Of a stretch of DNA of 37,265 nucleotides, positions 1 through 7,853 are shown in pieces. Position 1 is the stretch's first letter; each line of letters opens with the position of its first letter. Below the pieces are notes generated by a model. The model searched no databases and was not told the DNA's origin. It was given only the letters and a program-made list of their open reading frames with translations. The stretch covers positions 1-37,265 of the forward strand of contig CAKONK010000014.1 in the NCBI GenBank assembly GCA_934097085.1, in the 5' to 3' direction. The DNA comes from an uncultured Bacilli bacterium. Its GTDB lineage: Bacteria > Bacillota_I > Bacilli_A > RF39 > UBA660. The position numbers and the translations under genes are program-made.

Positions 1-795
1 GTATATTATGAAAGAAATTCATATGATTATGAAGTACATTATTTCTTTAATGGTAATGAAGATGAATCATTAATTGATAGAAAATCAGCTAAATATAATG
101 ATGTAATTAATACTTATACTGATAAAGTAAAAACTGGTTATAAATTAGATAGAGTAGAAACTTTACCACTTACAATAGGTGTAGAAAATAATATAATTAA
201 TGTATATTATGTAACTGATAAAACTCAAACAAAGACACTTACTTATACTGTAAATTATTATAAAGATGGTAATTTAGTAAAAGAGGATACTGAAACTATT
301 TATGAAACTAAACAAGTTTTAGAGTCTGACACTTTAACAGTAAAATCTGAGGAAATTAATATAAAGGATAAATATGTTGGATATAAATTTGTTAAAACAA
401 ATCCTGAATTAATACCTGAAGTTATTGAAAATAAAGGTGTTATTGATGTATATTATGAAAAAGATACATTTGCTTATGAAGTAAGATATTATTTCAATAG
501 AGAATTAGATGAAACTTTAACTGAAAAGAGTGTTGCACTATATGGTGATAGAATAACTTCTTATACTGATAAAGTAAAAGAGGATTACACTCTAGAAACT
601 GTTGAAAATCTACCACTTGTTATAAGTGAAGATGAAAGTAAAAATATTATTAATGTATATTACAAAATTGATGGACAAGGTGTTATCGAGCCAATTGAAC
701 CACCTCATACATCAGCAAATAATAGTATTTATGCACTTATATTATTAGTTAATGCTTTAGGTGTAAGTGTACTTCTTAAAAAAAGAGAAAACTAA
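1..795 (+). CDS. MucBP-like repeat surface protein, 5'-truncated, possible sortase substrate
   Basis: Frame 1 is open from the first base to TAA at 793-795 (264 residues), so the gene starts outside the window. Three related modules of about 70-75 residues are visible. Each opens with a YxVxYYxxG-like strand (YEVHYFFNG, YTVNYYKDG, YEVRYYFNR) and ends in INVYY or IDVYY, as in MucBP/Listeria-Bacteroides-type surface repeats. The end has the layout of a wall-sorting signal: a proline-rich EPPHTSANNS, a hydrophobic stretch (IYALILLVNALGVSVLL) and the basic tail KKREN. Clostridioides difficile SrtB is known to recognise (S/P)PxTG, and PPHTS differs only at the last position. A class B sortase is encoded at 4936-5757. 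Likely a cell-surface adhesin or mucus-binding protein; the ligand is unknown. Confidence 0.75.
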   Translation, partial: VYYERNSYDYEVHYFFNGNEDESLIDRKSAKYNDVINTYTDKVKTGYKLDRVETLPLTIGVENNIINVYYVTDKTQTKTLTYTVNYYKDGNLVKEDTETIYETKQVLESDTLTVKSEEINIKDKYVGYKFVKTNPELIPEVIENKGVIDVYYEKDTFAYEVRYYFNRELDETLTEKSVALYGDRITSYTDKVKEDYTLETVENLPLVISEDESKNIINVYYKIDGQGVIEPIEPPHTSANNSIYALILLVNALGVSVLLKKREN

Positions 796-802
796 TTAAA
801 TA

Positions 803-832
803 AAAATGTCATAGAAATATGGCATTTTATTT
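803..832 (+). terminator. Rho-independent terminator after the surface protein gene
   Basis: Stem AAAATGTCATA (803-813) pairs with TATGGCATTTT (818-828) around a GAAA loop, with one G-U pair, followed by a T-rich tail. Bases 804-828 recur exactly at 4075-4099. Confidence 0.8.
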
Positions 833-852
833 TGAATAAATAAATAAAATGG

Positions 853-880
853 TGTTTTTTTGCTAATTATTTGGTAAAAT
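853..880 (+). promoter_or_regulatory. Probable extended -10 promoter of the ABC transporter operon
   Basis: TGG-TAAAAT (872-880) is an extended -10 element of the type repeated across this window. TGTTTT at 853-858 is a weak -35, 16 bp upstream. Confidence 0.5.
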
Positions 881-909
881 ATAAGTATAGTTAAAAGGAA
901 TGATTGAGT

Positions 910-1611
910 ATGGCGTATATTGAATTTAAAAAAGTTAATAAAGTATATAAAATGGGAGAAGTTGAAATTAAAGCGCTTAATAATACTTCTTTTGAAATTG
1001 AAAAAGGACAGCTTATTTGTATATTAGGTCCATCAGGTGCTGGTAAAACTACTTGTTTAAATATTTTAGGTGGAATGGATAGGCTAACAAGTGGTAATGT
1101 TATCGTGGATGGAAAAATAATTAATGATTTAAATGAAAAACAATTAATAAAGTATCGAAGAAATGATATTGGTTTTGTATTTCAATTTTATAATTTAATA
1201 CAAAACATGACTGTAATTGAAAATGTTGAACTAGCAACTCAATTATGTAAAAACTCTTTAGATCCTAGTGATATATTAGATAAAGTAGGTTTAAAAAATA
1301 GAAAAAACAATTTTCCTGCTCAACTTTCTGGAGGAGAACAACAAAGGGTTGCTATAGCAAGGGCAATATGTAAAAATCCAAAATTACTTCTTTGTGATGA
1401 ACCAACTGGAGCACTTGATTATAAAACTGGTAAACAAATTTTAAAACTTTTACAAGATACATGTCGAAATGAACAAATGACAGTTATTATAATTACTCAT
1501 AATAGTGCAATTAGTCCTATGGCAGATAAAGTTATTAAATTTAAAAATGGAACAGTAAGTGATGTAATTATAAATGATAAACCTAAGAATATCGAGGATA
1601 TTGAGTGGTAA
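910..1611 (+). CDS. ABC transporter ATP-binding protein, MacB/LolD/BceA type
   Basis: A 233-residue ATPase carrying the full nucleotide-binding set: Walker A GPSGAGKT (40-47), Q-loop FVFQF (89-93), signature LSGGEQQ (139-145), Walker B LLLCDE (159-164), D-loop ALD and switch His in THN (about 197). These are the hallmarks of the ATPases that pair with FtsX-domain permeases for peptide, lipoprotein or bacitracin-type substrates. A TTG start at 904 is possible, but ATG 910 sits 10 nt after AGGA (896-899) against only 4 nt for TTG, so 910 is preferred. The permease gene starts 1 nt after its stop, so the two form one transporter. Substrate unknown; the absence of an adjacent two-component system gives no hint of bacitracin-type regulation. 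Confidence 0.92.
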   Translation: MAYIEFKKVNKVYKMGEVEIKALNNTSFEIEKGQLICILGPSGAGKTTCLNILGGMDRLTSGNVIVDGKIINDLNEKQLIKYRRNDIGFVFQFYNLIQNMTVIENVELATQLCKNSLDPSDILDKVGLKNRKNNFPAQLSGGEQQRVAIARAICKNPKLLLCDEPTGALDYKTGKQILKLLQDTCRNEQMTVIIITHNSAISPMADKVIKFKNGTVSDVIINDKPKNIEDIEW

Positions 1612-1612
1612 T

Positions 1613-4069
1613 ATGAAAACTAAATTACTTAAACACATTTTTATGAAAATTAAAGATAATTATAAAAGATTTTTATCATTAATTTGTATGGCTTTTTTAG
1701 GGGTAGGCTTTTATGCAGGAATACAATCCTCAAGTCCTGATATGTTAAAAACACTTGATAATTTTTATGATGAAAATAATGTTTATGATATAAGTGTTAT
1801 TTCAAATGTAGGACTAACTGAAGATGATTTATTAAAACTTTCAAAAATTAAAAATGTTGAATTGGCTATTAATATTCAAGAAAAAGATTCATACTTAGAA
1901 ATCGAGGAAAATAATTATGTTGTTAAATTAATTGAGTATAATAGTCAAATGAATAATGTTTATATAAAAGAGGGTAGATTACCTAAAAACAGTAATGAAG
2001 TTTCAGTTGATAATGCTTTACTTGAAAATAACAATTTAAAACTTGGAGATAGTATTACTATTGATGGTAAAAAATACTCTATTGTGGGAAATGTAATAAG
2101 TCCTTTATATTTTTCTGCAGAAAGACCAAATTCTAATTTAGGTAGTGGTAAAGTTGATTACTATATTTATGTTTATAATGGTTCTCTTGATTTAGAGGCT
2201 TATTCAAACATATATATAACAGTTAAGGGAGCAAAAAAATACTTAACTAATAGTGATTCATATAAAAAACTTATTAATAATGTAAAAAAAGATATTGATT
2301 TAATTAAAGATAAACAGCAAGACATTCGATATGATGAGTTATACTCTGATATAATTGAAACAAGTGAAATGTATGGTATAAGTATTGATGAATCTAAGTT
2401 TATTAAACCCAAATGGTATATTTATGATAGGCTTGATAATACTTCATATAAAGAACTTATAAATGCAAGTGATAATCTTAAAAAAATTGGTAATATATTC
2501 CCAATAATATTTTTTGCTATATCAGTACTTGTAAGTCTTATTTCAATGATGAGAATGATCGAAGAGGACAGAGTTGAAAATGGTACTTTAAAATCTCTTG
2601 GATATAATAGTTTTCATATTACATTAAAATATGTAATTTATTCTCTTTTGGCCACTACAATAGGAAGTAGTGTTGGTGCTATTTTTGGTTCATATATGAT
2701 TCCTAGTGTTATTTGGAATATTTACAAAAAAATATTTTTTATTCCTAAATTTATTTATTTATTAAAAAGTGATTATAATGCCTTAGGACTTTGGATATGT
2801 ATTTTATGTATATGTGGTACTTCAATAATTGTTTGTATTAAAAATTTAAGAGAAGTACCTGCTAATCTAATGAGACCAAAAGCTCCAAAAAGTGGTAAAA
2901 AAATCTTATTAGAGCGTATTAACTTTATTTGGAAAAAGCTAAAATTTTCTGATAAAATTACTATTAGAAATATATTTAGATATAAATCAAGAGTTATTAC
3001 TACTATTTTAGGAATAGCAGGATGTACTGCACTCATTTTAGCGGGATTTGGTTTAAAAGATTCAATTAAGGATGTAACAGATTTTCAATTTAATAACATT
3101 ATAAAATATGATAAATTACTTATGACAAATGAAAGTATTAATCAAATAGATATTGAAAAAGAATTACTAAATGATGATAAAGTAGAAAATTTTACTAATG
3201 TTAATACTCAAAATATTAAAGTTTTATTTAATGAAGAGCAAGAGGTAACTATGATAACACCAGATGATTTTAATAGTATTTCTAAGTCTATATCATTAAT
3301 TGATTTAAAAACAAATAATATAATAGATAATATTAGTGATAATAGTTGTATAATTAGTGAGAAAACAGCAAAACTATTAGATATTGATGTTGGAGATAAA
3401 ATAAGTCTTTTAGATAATGATAATAATAAATATGATATTAAGGTTTCTTATATTATAAAAAATTATATAAATCAATATTTATATATAAATAAAAATACTT
3501 ATAATAACTTATTTAAGGATTATAAAATTAATTCTGTTTTAATTAGTTTAAAAGACGAAGATAAAAATTCTAAAGATTTTGATAAAAAGTATATAAGTAA
3601 TGGTTATGCATTAACAATCGTGGATAATGACGATATAAAAAATTCTATGAATGATATGCTTGGATCAATCGATTCTATTGTTGCTATATTAATTATTGCG
3701 GCAGCATCTTTAGCTTTTGTAGTACTTTATAATTTATCAAATATTAATATAAGTGAAAGAAAAAGAGAAATAGCTACTTTAAAAGTATTAGGTTTTTATC
3801 CAAGTGAAGTAGATAAATATATTAATAGAGAAACAGTTTTATTAACTATTTTAGGTATTGGTATAGGTTTGTTATTTGGTTCTTATTTAAGTCATTTTAT
3901 TATTTCTACATGTGAACCTGATTATATAATGTTTGATAGACATGTATATACATTAAGTTATTTTTATTCACTATTTATAACAGTTATTTTTACAATTATT
4001 GTTACTATTGTAACCCATTTTAATTTAAAAAAGATTAATATGGTTACATCATTAAAAAATGTTGAATAG
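1613..4069 (+). CDS. FtsX-domain ABC transporter permease (MacB-like, two FtsX modules)
   Basis: An 818-residue membrane protein partnering the ATPase just upstream. It has an N-terminal transmembrane helix (about 20-40), a large extracellular domain, a first FtsX module (IFPIIFFAISVLVSLISMM followed by EDRVENGTLKSLGY), a second extracellular domain, and a second FtsX module with the diagnostic ERKREIATLKVLGF and a final helix pair. Length and duplicated architecture fit the long FtsX permeases of Gram-positives. An in-frame ATG at 1574 lies inside the ATPase gene. ATG 1613 gives MKTKLLKHIF, directly before the first hydrophobic segment, and is chosen. The gene ends at a terminator that copies the one at 803-828. 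Confidence 0.9.
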   Translation: MKTKLLKHIFMKIKDNYKRFLSLICMAFLGVGFYAGIQSSSPDMLKTLDNFYDENNVYDISVISNVGLTEDDLLKLSKIKNVELAINIQEKDSYLEIEENNYVVKLIEYNSQMNNVYIKEGRLPKNSNEVSVDNALLENNNLKLGDSITIDGKKYSIVGNVISPLYFSAERPNSNLGSGKVDYYIYVYNGSLDLEAYSNIYITVKGAKKYLTNSDSYKKLINNVKKDIDLIKDKQQDIRYDELYSDIIETSEMYGISIDESKFIKPKWYIYDRLDNTSYKELINASDNLKKIGNIFPIIFFAISVLVSLISMMRMIEEDRVENGTLKSLGYNSFHITLKYVIYSLLATTIGSSVGAIFGSYMIPSVIWNIYKKIFFIPKFIYLLKSDYNALGLWICILCICGTSIIVCIKNLREVPANLMRPKAPKSGKKILLERINFIWKKLKFSDKITIRNIFRYKSRVITTILGIAGCTALILAGFGLKDSIKDVTDFQFNNIIKYDKLLMTNESINQIDIEKELLNDDKVENFTNVNTQNIKVLFNEEQEVTMITPDDFNSISKSISLIDLKTNNIIDNISDNSCIISEKTAKLLDIDVGDKISLLDNDNNKYDIKVSYIIKNYINQYLYINKNTYNNLFKDYKINSVLISLKDEDKNSKDFDKKYISNGYALTIVDNDDIKNSMNDMLGSIDSIVAILIIAAASLAFVVLYNLSNINISERKREIATLKVLGFYPSEVDKYINRETVLLTILGIGIGLLFGSYLSHFIISTCEPDYIMFDRHVYTLSYFYSLFITVIFTIIVTIVTHFNLKKINMVTSLKNVE

Positions 4070-4074
4070 TAAAT

Positions 4075-4103
4075 AAATGTCATAGAAATATGGCATTTTT
4101 ATT
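4075..4103 (+). terminator. Rho-independent terminator, copy of the 803-828 terminator
   Basis: AAATGTCATA (4075-4084), GAAA loop, TATGGCATTT (4089-4098), then T residues. 4075-4099 is identical to 804-828. Confidence 0.8.
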
Positions 4104-4146
4104 GTATTAAAATATAAAAATAATCCATAATAATATTGGTGATAGA

Positions 4147-4362
4147 ATGGAATATAAAAACGTACCTAATATGTTAAGTACAAAAGATGTAATGTATCTA
4201 GAAGATATGTTTAAATGGAATTATGGAGCATTTAAAAGCATTTCTAATATAACTACTAAAGATGCAAATATTAAAAAAATACTAAATAAATGCACTAAAA
4301 TATGTAAACAGAATATGGAAAGTATTTTAGATATTTTAAAGGATGGTAAGGCAAATGAATAA
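4147..4362 (+). CDS. Small CotF-like spore coat family protein
   Basis: A 71-residue protein with the pattern LSTKDVMYLEDMFKWNYGAF near its N-terminus. This matches the helical opening of small coat-F-type proteins of spore-formers (LSxKDLxYLxDMxxWNxxA). No membrane segment or signal peptide. GGTGA lies just upstream of ATG 4147. The next gene, a clearer CotF homologue, overlaps it by 8 nt, so the pair is translationally coupled. A CATAATAAT sequence at 4126-4134 vaguely resembles a mother-cell sigma -10, but no convincing -35 accompanies it. The coat role is inferred from family resemblance only. Confidence 0.6.
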   Translation: MEYKNVPNMLSTKDVMYLEDMFKWNYGAFKSISNITTKDANIKKILNKCTKICKQNMESILDILKDGKANE

Positions 4363-4672
4363 TAATACTATTAAAAATAAAATGGTAACTGTTCCAAAAG
4401 GAATAAAATTAAATGATGAAGACTATTTAAATAGTGTATTATCTTCGTTTAAAGAAATGTCTAAAAATTATAGTATTGCATTAACTGAGGCTAGTAATGA
4501 AGCATTATATAAAACTTTAAAAAAACAATATGATGTAATAACAAATATGCAAAGAAGTTTATTTGAGTTTATGTTTGAATATGGGTGGTACTCTTTAGAA
4601 AAAGCACCAAAAACTAGTTTAGATAGTAAGTATAGTACCTTAAATACTCAGTTAAAAGATTTAGAAAATTAA
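4355..4672 (+). CDS. CotF family spore coat protein
   Basis: A 105-residue protein from ATG 4355. The core NDEDYLNSVLSSFKEMSKNY, SIALTEASNEALYKTLK and the later FEFMFEYGWYSLEKA are characteristic of the coat F / CotF-like ferritin-fold family, where the family pattern is YSIALTEASN followed by a GWYxxE motif. An in-frame ATG at 4343 exists but has AAAGG touching the start codon, so 4355 (MNNNTIK) is preferred. It overlaps the stop of the preceding gene. CotF proteins are outer layers of endospores in Bacillus; in this lineage the role is inferred. Confidence 0.75.
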   Translation: MNNNTIKNKMVTVPKGIKLNDEDYLNSVLSSFKEMSKNYSIALTEASNEALYKTLKKQYDVITNMQRSLFEFMFEYGWYSLEKAPKTSLDSKYSTLNTQLKDLEN

Positions 4673-4700
4673 AAAAGACTATATTGTTAATAGTCTTTTT
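4672..4700 (+). terminator. Rho-independent terminator after the coat genes
   Basis: AAAAAGACTAT (4672-4682) pairs perfectly with ATAGTCTTTTT (4690-4700) over a 7-nt loop. Confidence 0.85.
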
Positions 4701-4712
4701 ATATGGTAAAAT
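4684..4712 (+). promoter_or_regulatory. Promoter of the 4731 gene nested in the upstream terminator
   Basis: -35 TTGTTA (4684-4689) lies in the terminator loop, 17 bp before -10 TAAAAT (4707-4712) with extended TGG at 4704-4706. AGGAGG follows at 4721-4726. Confidence 0.65.
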
Positions 4713-4730
4713 TTATCTATAGGAGGAACT

Positions 4731-4925
4731 ATGGGATTATTTGGTCCAAGTAAGAAAGATAAAAAAATTTATAAGTTAGAAAAAGAAAATAAAAGATTAA
4801 AGAAGTTATGTGCAGAAAAAGATTCTTTTTTTAAAGAAATGATATCAGATGGTTTAAGACATAAAAGTAAACTTGCTGGAAAACATATGAGAGATTTAAA
4901 AGACTATAAAAATGGTAAATATTAA
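4731..4925 (+). CDS. Small basic coiled-coil protein, function unknown
   Basis: A 64-residue, strongly charged protein. After MGLFGPSKKDKK it has a heptad-like stretch (IYKLEKENKRLKKL) predicted to form a coiled coil, then a helical lysine-rich tail. It has its own promoter, a strong AGGAGG 4 nt before ATG, and no partner gene in the operon. No membrane segment. I do not recognise a family. The good translation signals make it a real gene rather than a chance ORF. Confidence 0.6.
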   Translation: MGLFGPSKKDKKIYKLEKENKRLKKLCAEKDSFFKEMISDGLRHKSKLAGKHMRDLKDYKNGKY

Positions 4926-4935
4926 TTATCATTTT

Positions 4936-5757
4936 TTATTTCTGAACATATTTAATCAGTTTTGCGTGAACAACCATTTTATCATTATCATTGTAACAAG
5001 TAGATAGAGTAAGTACTTTGTCATCATTTGTAACATTAGTTTCAAAGTTATAACTAGACCTACCTTTTATTAAATTAATGAAACTTTCAAATTCATTATC
5101 ACTAAAGGAAGTTTGTAAATAATCACTAGTTGTAGCAATTTTATATACACTAAATATTTGCCATATTGAGTTTTCTTTTTCAGTAGATATTTTTATAATA
5201 TAGTTATCTTTATTACTTTGCCAAGAGGATTTTAAAGTATCTTTTAAAGAACCAAACATAGTTCCATTAATTCTTCCGTGGCCATAAATAATTGTATTTT
5301 TATCATTAAATTCATTATTACGATAGTCTAAAAATATCCATCCAGCATTATTATATGTTTTATCATATGATCTATTTAAATAATAATCATTATCTAAGGT
5401 TTGTACAAAAGGGTAGTTAATATTTGTTCCCATAACTTTAATAAATCCAATAGTATCTTGATTAAATGTCTTAAGTTTGTTAATATCAACATCAATAAAT
5501 TTTAACTTCATATAATCAAAATATATATCTTTTTCATTTTCATTCATAATAATTTCATTATCATAACTTTTTTCATTTATTTCATAGGTGTTTGCAACCT
5601 TTTTAATAATATCATTTGTATTATTATTATCTATAACCCATAAAATTACCTTAATTAAAGAAAATAAAAAAATTATTAACATAATTAAGAAAAATATTAA
5701 TAAGCATAAGTTCTTTATATTTAGTTTCTTTCTTTTTTTAATAACTACATTTTCCAT
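4936..5757 (-). CDS. Class B sortase
   Basis: A 273-residue membrane-anchored transpeptidase: basic N-terminus, one transmembrane helix (LCLLIFFLIMLIIFLFSLI), then the sortase barrel. Family motifs are NQDTIGFIKV, INYPFVQ, DNDYYLNRSY, GWIFLDYRN, the catalytic His in IIYGHG and the catalytic Cys in LTLSTC (Cys254). The third catalytic position, normally Arg in TLSTC-x-R-x-V-V, appears to be Lys (DKMVVHAKL). It would cleave sorting signals and attach proteins to peptidoglycan; the only candidate substrate seen here is the protein at 1-795. ATG 5757 is chosen over 5775 because the -10 element (5766-5771) lies between them, giving a nearly leaderless mRNA with no Shine-Dalgarno. Confidence 0.88.
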   Translation of the reverse strand: MENVVIKKRKKLNIKNLCLLIFFLIMLIIFLFSLIKVILWVIDNNNTNDIIKKVANTYEINEKSYDNEIIMNENEKDIYFDYMKLKFIDVDINKLKTFNQDTIGFIKVMGTNINYPFVQTLDNDYYLNRSYDKTYNNAGWIFLDYRNNEFNDKNTIIYGHGRINGTMFGSLKDTLKSSWQSNKDNYIIKISTEKENSIWQIFSVYKIATTSDYLQTSFSDNEFESFINLIKGRSSYNFETNVTNDDKVLTLSTCYNDNDKMVVHAKLIKYVQK

Positions 5758-5765
5758 ATGATTTA

Positions 5766-5774
5766 AGTATAGCA
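5766..5774 (-). promoter_or_regulatory. Extended -10 of the sortase gene, 8 nt from the start codon
   Basis: On the minus strand TGC-TATACT ends at 5766 and the start codon begins at 5757. Transcription would begin at or next to the ATG. No purine-rich ribosome site is present. Confidence 0.5.
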
Positions 5775-5802
5775 TAATTTTTTGATTTTTTAAAATATAT
5801 AA

Positions 5803-5831
5803 TTGATTAAAAGTATGGTTTTTGTTATACT
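5803..5831 (+). promoter_or_regulatory. Promoter of the lipoprotein gene at 5850
   Basis: -35 TTGATT (5803-5808), 17-bp spacer, extended -10 TGT-TATACT (5823-5831), then AAGGTGA at 5838-5844. Confidence 0.7.
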
Positions 5832-5849
5832 TGTTTTAAGGTGATTGTT

Positions 5850-6368
5850 ATGAAAAAAATTATGATAATGATTTTGATAATAAGTTCTTTATTTTTATTT
5901 GGATGTGGAAAAGAGAAAAATAGTGATAATAATAAAGAGTTAAATAATATTACTTATACAAATAAATTTGAGTGTTCTAGAGAGGAAACTTTGACTAAAG
6001 ATCAAATTTATTATGCTACAAAAGAAGAGCCCACTACCGAAGGAAAGGGTGATGCAGTTAATGTAACATATACTAGATCATATGATTTTGATAAAAAAGG
6101 TGAAAACCTACTTGCATATTATGATATAACTACTTATGAGTATATATTAGATTATGATATGGATAAACAAAAAGCATATTATGAAAATAATTGTAAAGAG
6201 GTTGATAAAGATACTTATAAATCTTGTAAGGTTACTTTAAATAATAAAAAAATAATTATAATTACTGAAACTGATTTAACATCCTCTGTTGCTAAAGAAT
6301 ATTTAGCTACAGTATCACTTGCTGATGTTAAAGAAAATTATGCTGAAACTCCATATACTTGTAAATAA
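5850..6368 (+). CDS. Putative lipoprotein, function unknown
   Basis: A 172-residue protein with a classical lipoprotein signal: MKKIMIMILIISSLF followed by lipobox LFGC, so the mature protein starts at Cys20. The exported part has two further cysteine positions (FECSREE and the final YTCK) plus a NNCKEVDKDTYKSC stretch, suggesting disulphides or a small beta-rich fold like other Firmicutes lipoproteins of this size. The upstream in-frame GTG at 5841 lies inside the ribosome site, so ATG 5850 is chosen. It is a single-gene unit with its own promoter and a terminator that begins within the final codons. Confidence 0.75.
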   Translation: MKKIMIMILIISSLFLFGCGKEKNSDNNKELNNITYTNKFECSREETLTKDQIYYATKEEPTTEGKGDAVNVTYTRSYDFDKKGENLLAYYDITTYEYILDYDMDKQKAYYENNCKEVDKDTYKSCKVTLNNKKIIIITETDLTSSVAKEYLATVSLADVKENYAETPYTCK

Positions 6369-6390
6369 AACTTATTTACAAGTTTTTTTT
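6357..6390 (+). terminator. Rho-independent terminator overlapping the lipoprotein stop codon
   Basis: ACTTGTAAATAA (6357-6368) pairs perfectly with TTATTTACAAGT (6372-6383) over loop AAC, then an eight-T run. The stop TAA is part of the stem. Confidence 0.9.
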
Positions 6391-6419
6391 AAGACATTTA
6401 AAGGAAAATTTGATATAAT
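6391..6419 (+). promoter_or_regulatory. Promoter of the 6438-8242 operon
   Basis: -35 AAGACA (6391-6396), 17-bp spacer, extended -10 TGA-TATAAT (6411-6419). The promoter at 10707-10735 has the same AAGACATTT...GGAAA core. Confidence 0.65.
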
Positions 6420-6437
6420 ATAAATGGTGTTATTAAT

Positions 6438-6671
6438 ATGAAATATGGAATTTATAGTTATGAAGAAAGAGTCAGGAATCCTAGATTACCTTTAATTGAT
6501 TTTGAATATTTAATTAATCATCCTGAATGTATAAATTATGTATGGGAAAAATACTTAAATGATGTTAATTTTCAAAATATGGTAAAAGAAAAAATGCTAT
6601 ACGATGAAAATTTTAAAAGTAAATTTTTTAATCTATTTAGTAACTATTTAAATAAAGGAAAGGGAAGATAA
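6438..6671 (+). CDS. Small hypothetical protein in the HExxH operon
   Basis: A 77-residue acidic and aromatic protein (MKYGIYSYEERVRNPRLPLI...) with no signal peptide or membrane helix. GGTG lies 8 nt before the ATG, a clear promoter is upstream, and the next gene begins immediately after its stop. The short, probably helical sequence with several WEKYL/FQNMVKE-like amphipathic stretches suggests a soluble partner, perhaps for the anchored metallopeptidase-like protein that follows. I do not recognise a family. Confidence 0.55.
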   Translation: MKYGIYSYEERVRNPRLPLIDFEYLINHPECINYVWEKYLNDVNFQNMVKEKMLYDENFKSKFFNLFSNYLNKGKGR

Positions 6672-7853
6672 ATGTATAAGTATTTATTTGATATAAACTA
6701 TAATAATAAAGTTTTTTCTATCTTTTTAGGAGAAAACAATCATAAAGCATTTTTAGAAATAAAAAATAACAAATACTATTATCCTTTATATGATGACTTT
6801 TTATATTTAAATAAAAAATTTAATGAGCATAATTATGTCAGTTTTAAAATTAACAAATTTAATTTCAAAGAAAAGGTAATGATTAAATATACGGCTGTCT
6901 CACTTGCTTTATTAACGATTACTACTGCTTCGAGTATAAAGCATAATTCTAATGAGTCAAATCAAGTTGATGTATCTGAAAATAAGAGTATGATTGAGCA
7001 ATTAATTAATAATCAGCCAAAACTTACTATTTCCGAAAATAAGATAACCTCTAAAGAGGACATGGATAAATATTTAGGATATGAAAGTGTATCTGAGGAA
7101 GAAATTTATTCCGCTATCGAAAATAATAAACAACTAACAAAATATGATAAGGAAAAATTATATAATGTAGTTGCTAAAATAAAAGAAAAATCACCAAATT
7201 TTGATTTTAGAATTTTTTATGAAAATGTAAAGACTTTGCAAATTTATATGATGGATAAAACCACTATTGCAAAAGAATATGGATTAGGCGTAAAAGGTTG
7301 CTATGATGTAAAGAAAAATACTATTTGTTATACAGATAGTACAGATGATATGGCATTGTATCATGAAATGTGTCATATAGTATTTGATTATTATCGAAAT
7401 GAAGATGGTAAGATTGTTTATAAGTTTAATGAAATTGGCAACTCTTTAGGTGAGGCTATGAACGCTAAAATAACAAATTTTATTACAAATGATATATCAT
7501 ATGGATATCAAACAGCTATATTAGATTTTTTACTAGCAAATTCATCATATTCCTTAACTGAATATAATTATAAGGGTATAAACGGACTTAAAGAAAAACT
7601 TATTACTGAATATCCTAGTATTGATTTTGATTTTATTTTTAATGTAATTGACTGTATGACAATTACACAAAATGATTATAATATGACAATTAGTTTAGAT
7701 AAAGCCCCAGCTTTTATTGAGGAACTATTTAGCTTAGTTAAATTAAATCCTGATTCTTATCCATATTTTAAAGTAATTTGTGAATTCGTTAATGATGATA
7801 TAGTTCAAAAATATGAAAATGACTATGAAAGTTTAAAGGGTGTTCAAAGATGA
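6672..7853 (+). CDS. Membrane-anchored HExxH zinc metallopeptidase-like protein
   Basis: A 393-residue protein. Residues 1-68 are a cytoplasmic-looking domain, 69-88 a single hydrophobic segment (VMIKYTAVSLALLTITTASS), then a low-complexity linker and an extracellular domain. Residues 231-235 are HEMCH, a zinc-binding HExxH motif preceded by DDMALY, and GEAMNAKITNF about 25 residues later offers a Glu as a possible third ligand, as in gluzincins. This points to a surface or secreted metallopeptidase-like activity; the substrate is unknown. It lies between a small unknown protein and a two-helix membrane protein, overlapping the latter by 4 nt (ATGA), so the three are co-translated. Confidence 0.65.
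   Translation: MYKYLFDINYNNKVFSIFLGENNHKAFLEIKNNKYYYPLYDDFLYLNKKFNEHNYVSFKINKFNFKEKVMIKYTAVSLALLTITTASSIKHNSNESNQVDVSENKSMIEQLINNQPKLTISENKITSKEDMDKYLGYESVSEEEIYSAIENNKQLTKYDKEKLYNVVAKIKEKSPNFDFRIFYENVKTLQIYMMDKTTIAKEYGLGVKGCYDVKKNTICYTDSTDDMALYHEMCHIVFDYYRNEDGKIVYKFNEIGNSLGEAMNAKITNFITNDISYGYQTAILDFLLANSSYSLTEYNYKGINGLKEKLITEYPSIDFDFIFNVIDCMTITQNDYNMTISLDKAPAFIEELFSLVKLNPDSYPYFKVICEFVNDDIVQKYENDYESLKGVQR

Noticed and set aside
2773..3036. Minus-strand ORFs inside long plus-strand genes (also 9182-9451, 11426-11779, 28343-28825, 34802-35173)
   Set aside because: They lie antisense to well-supported genes, lack ribosome sites and have no recognisable domains; they are frame shadows.
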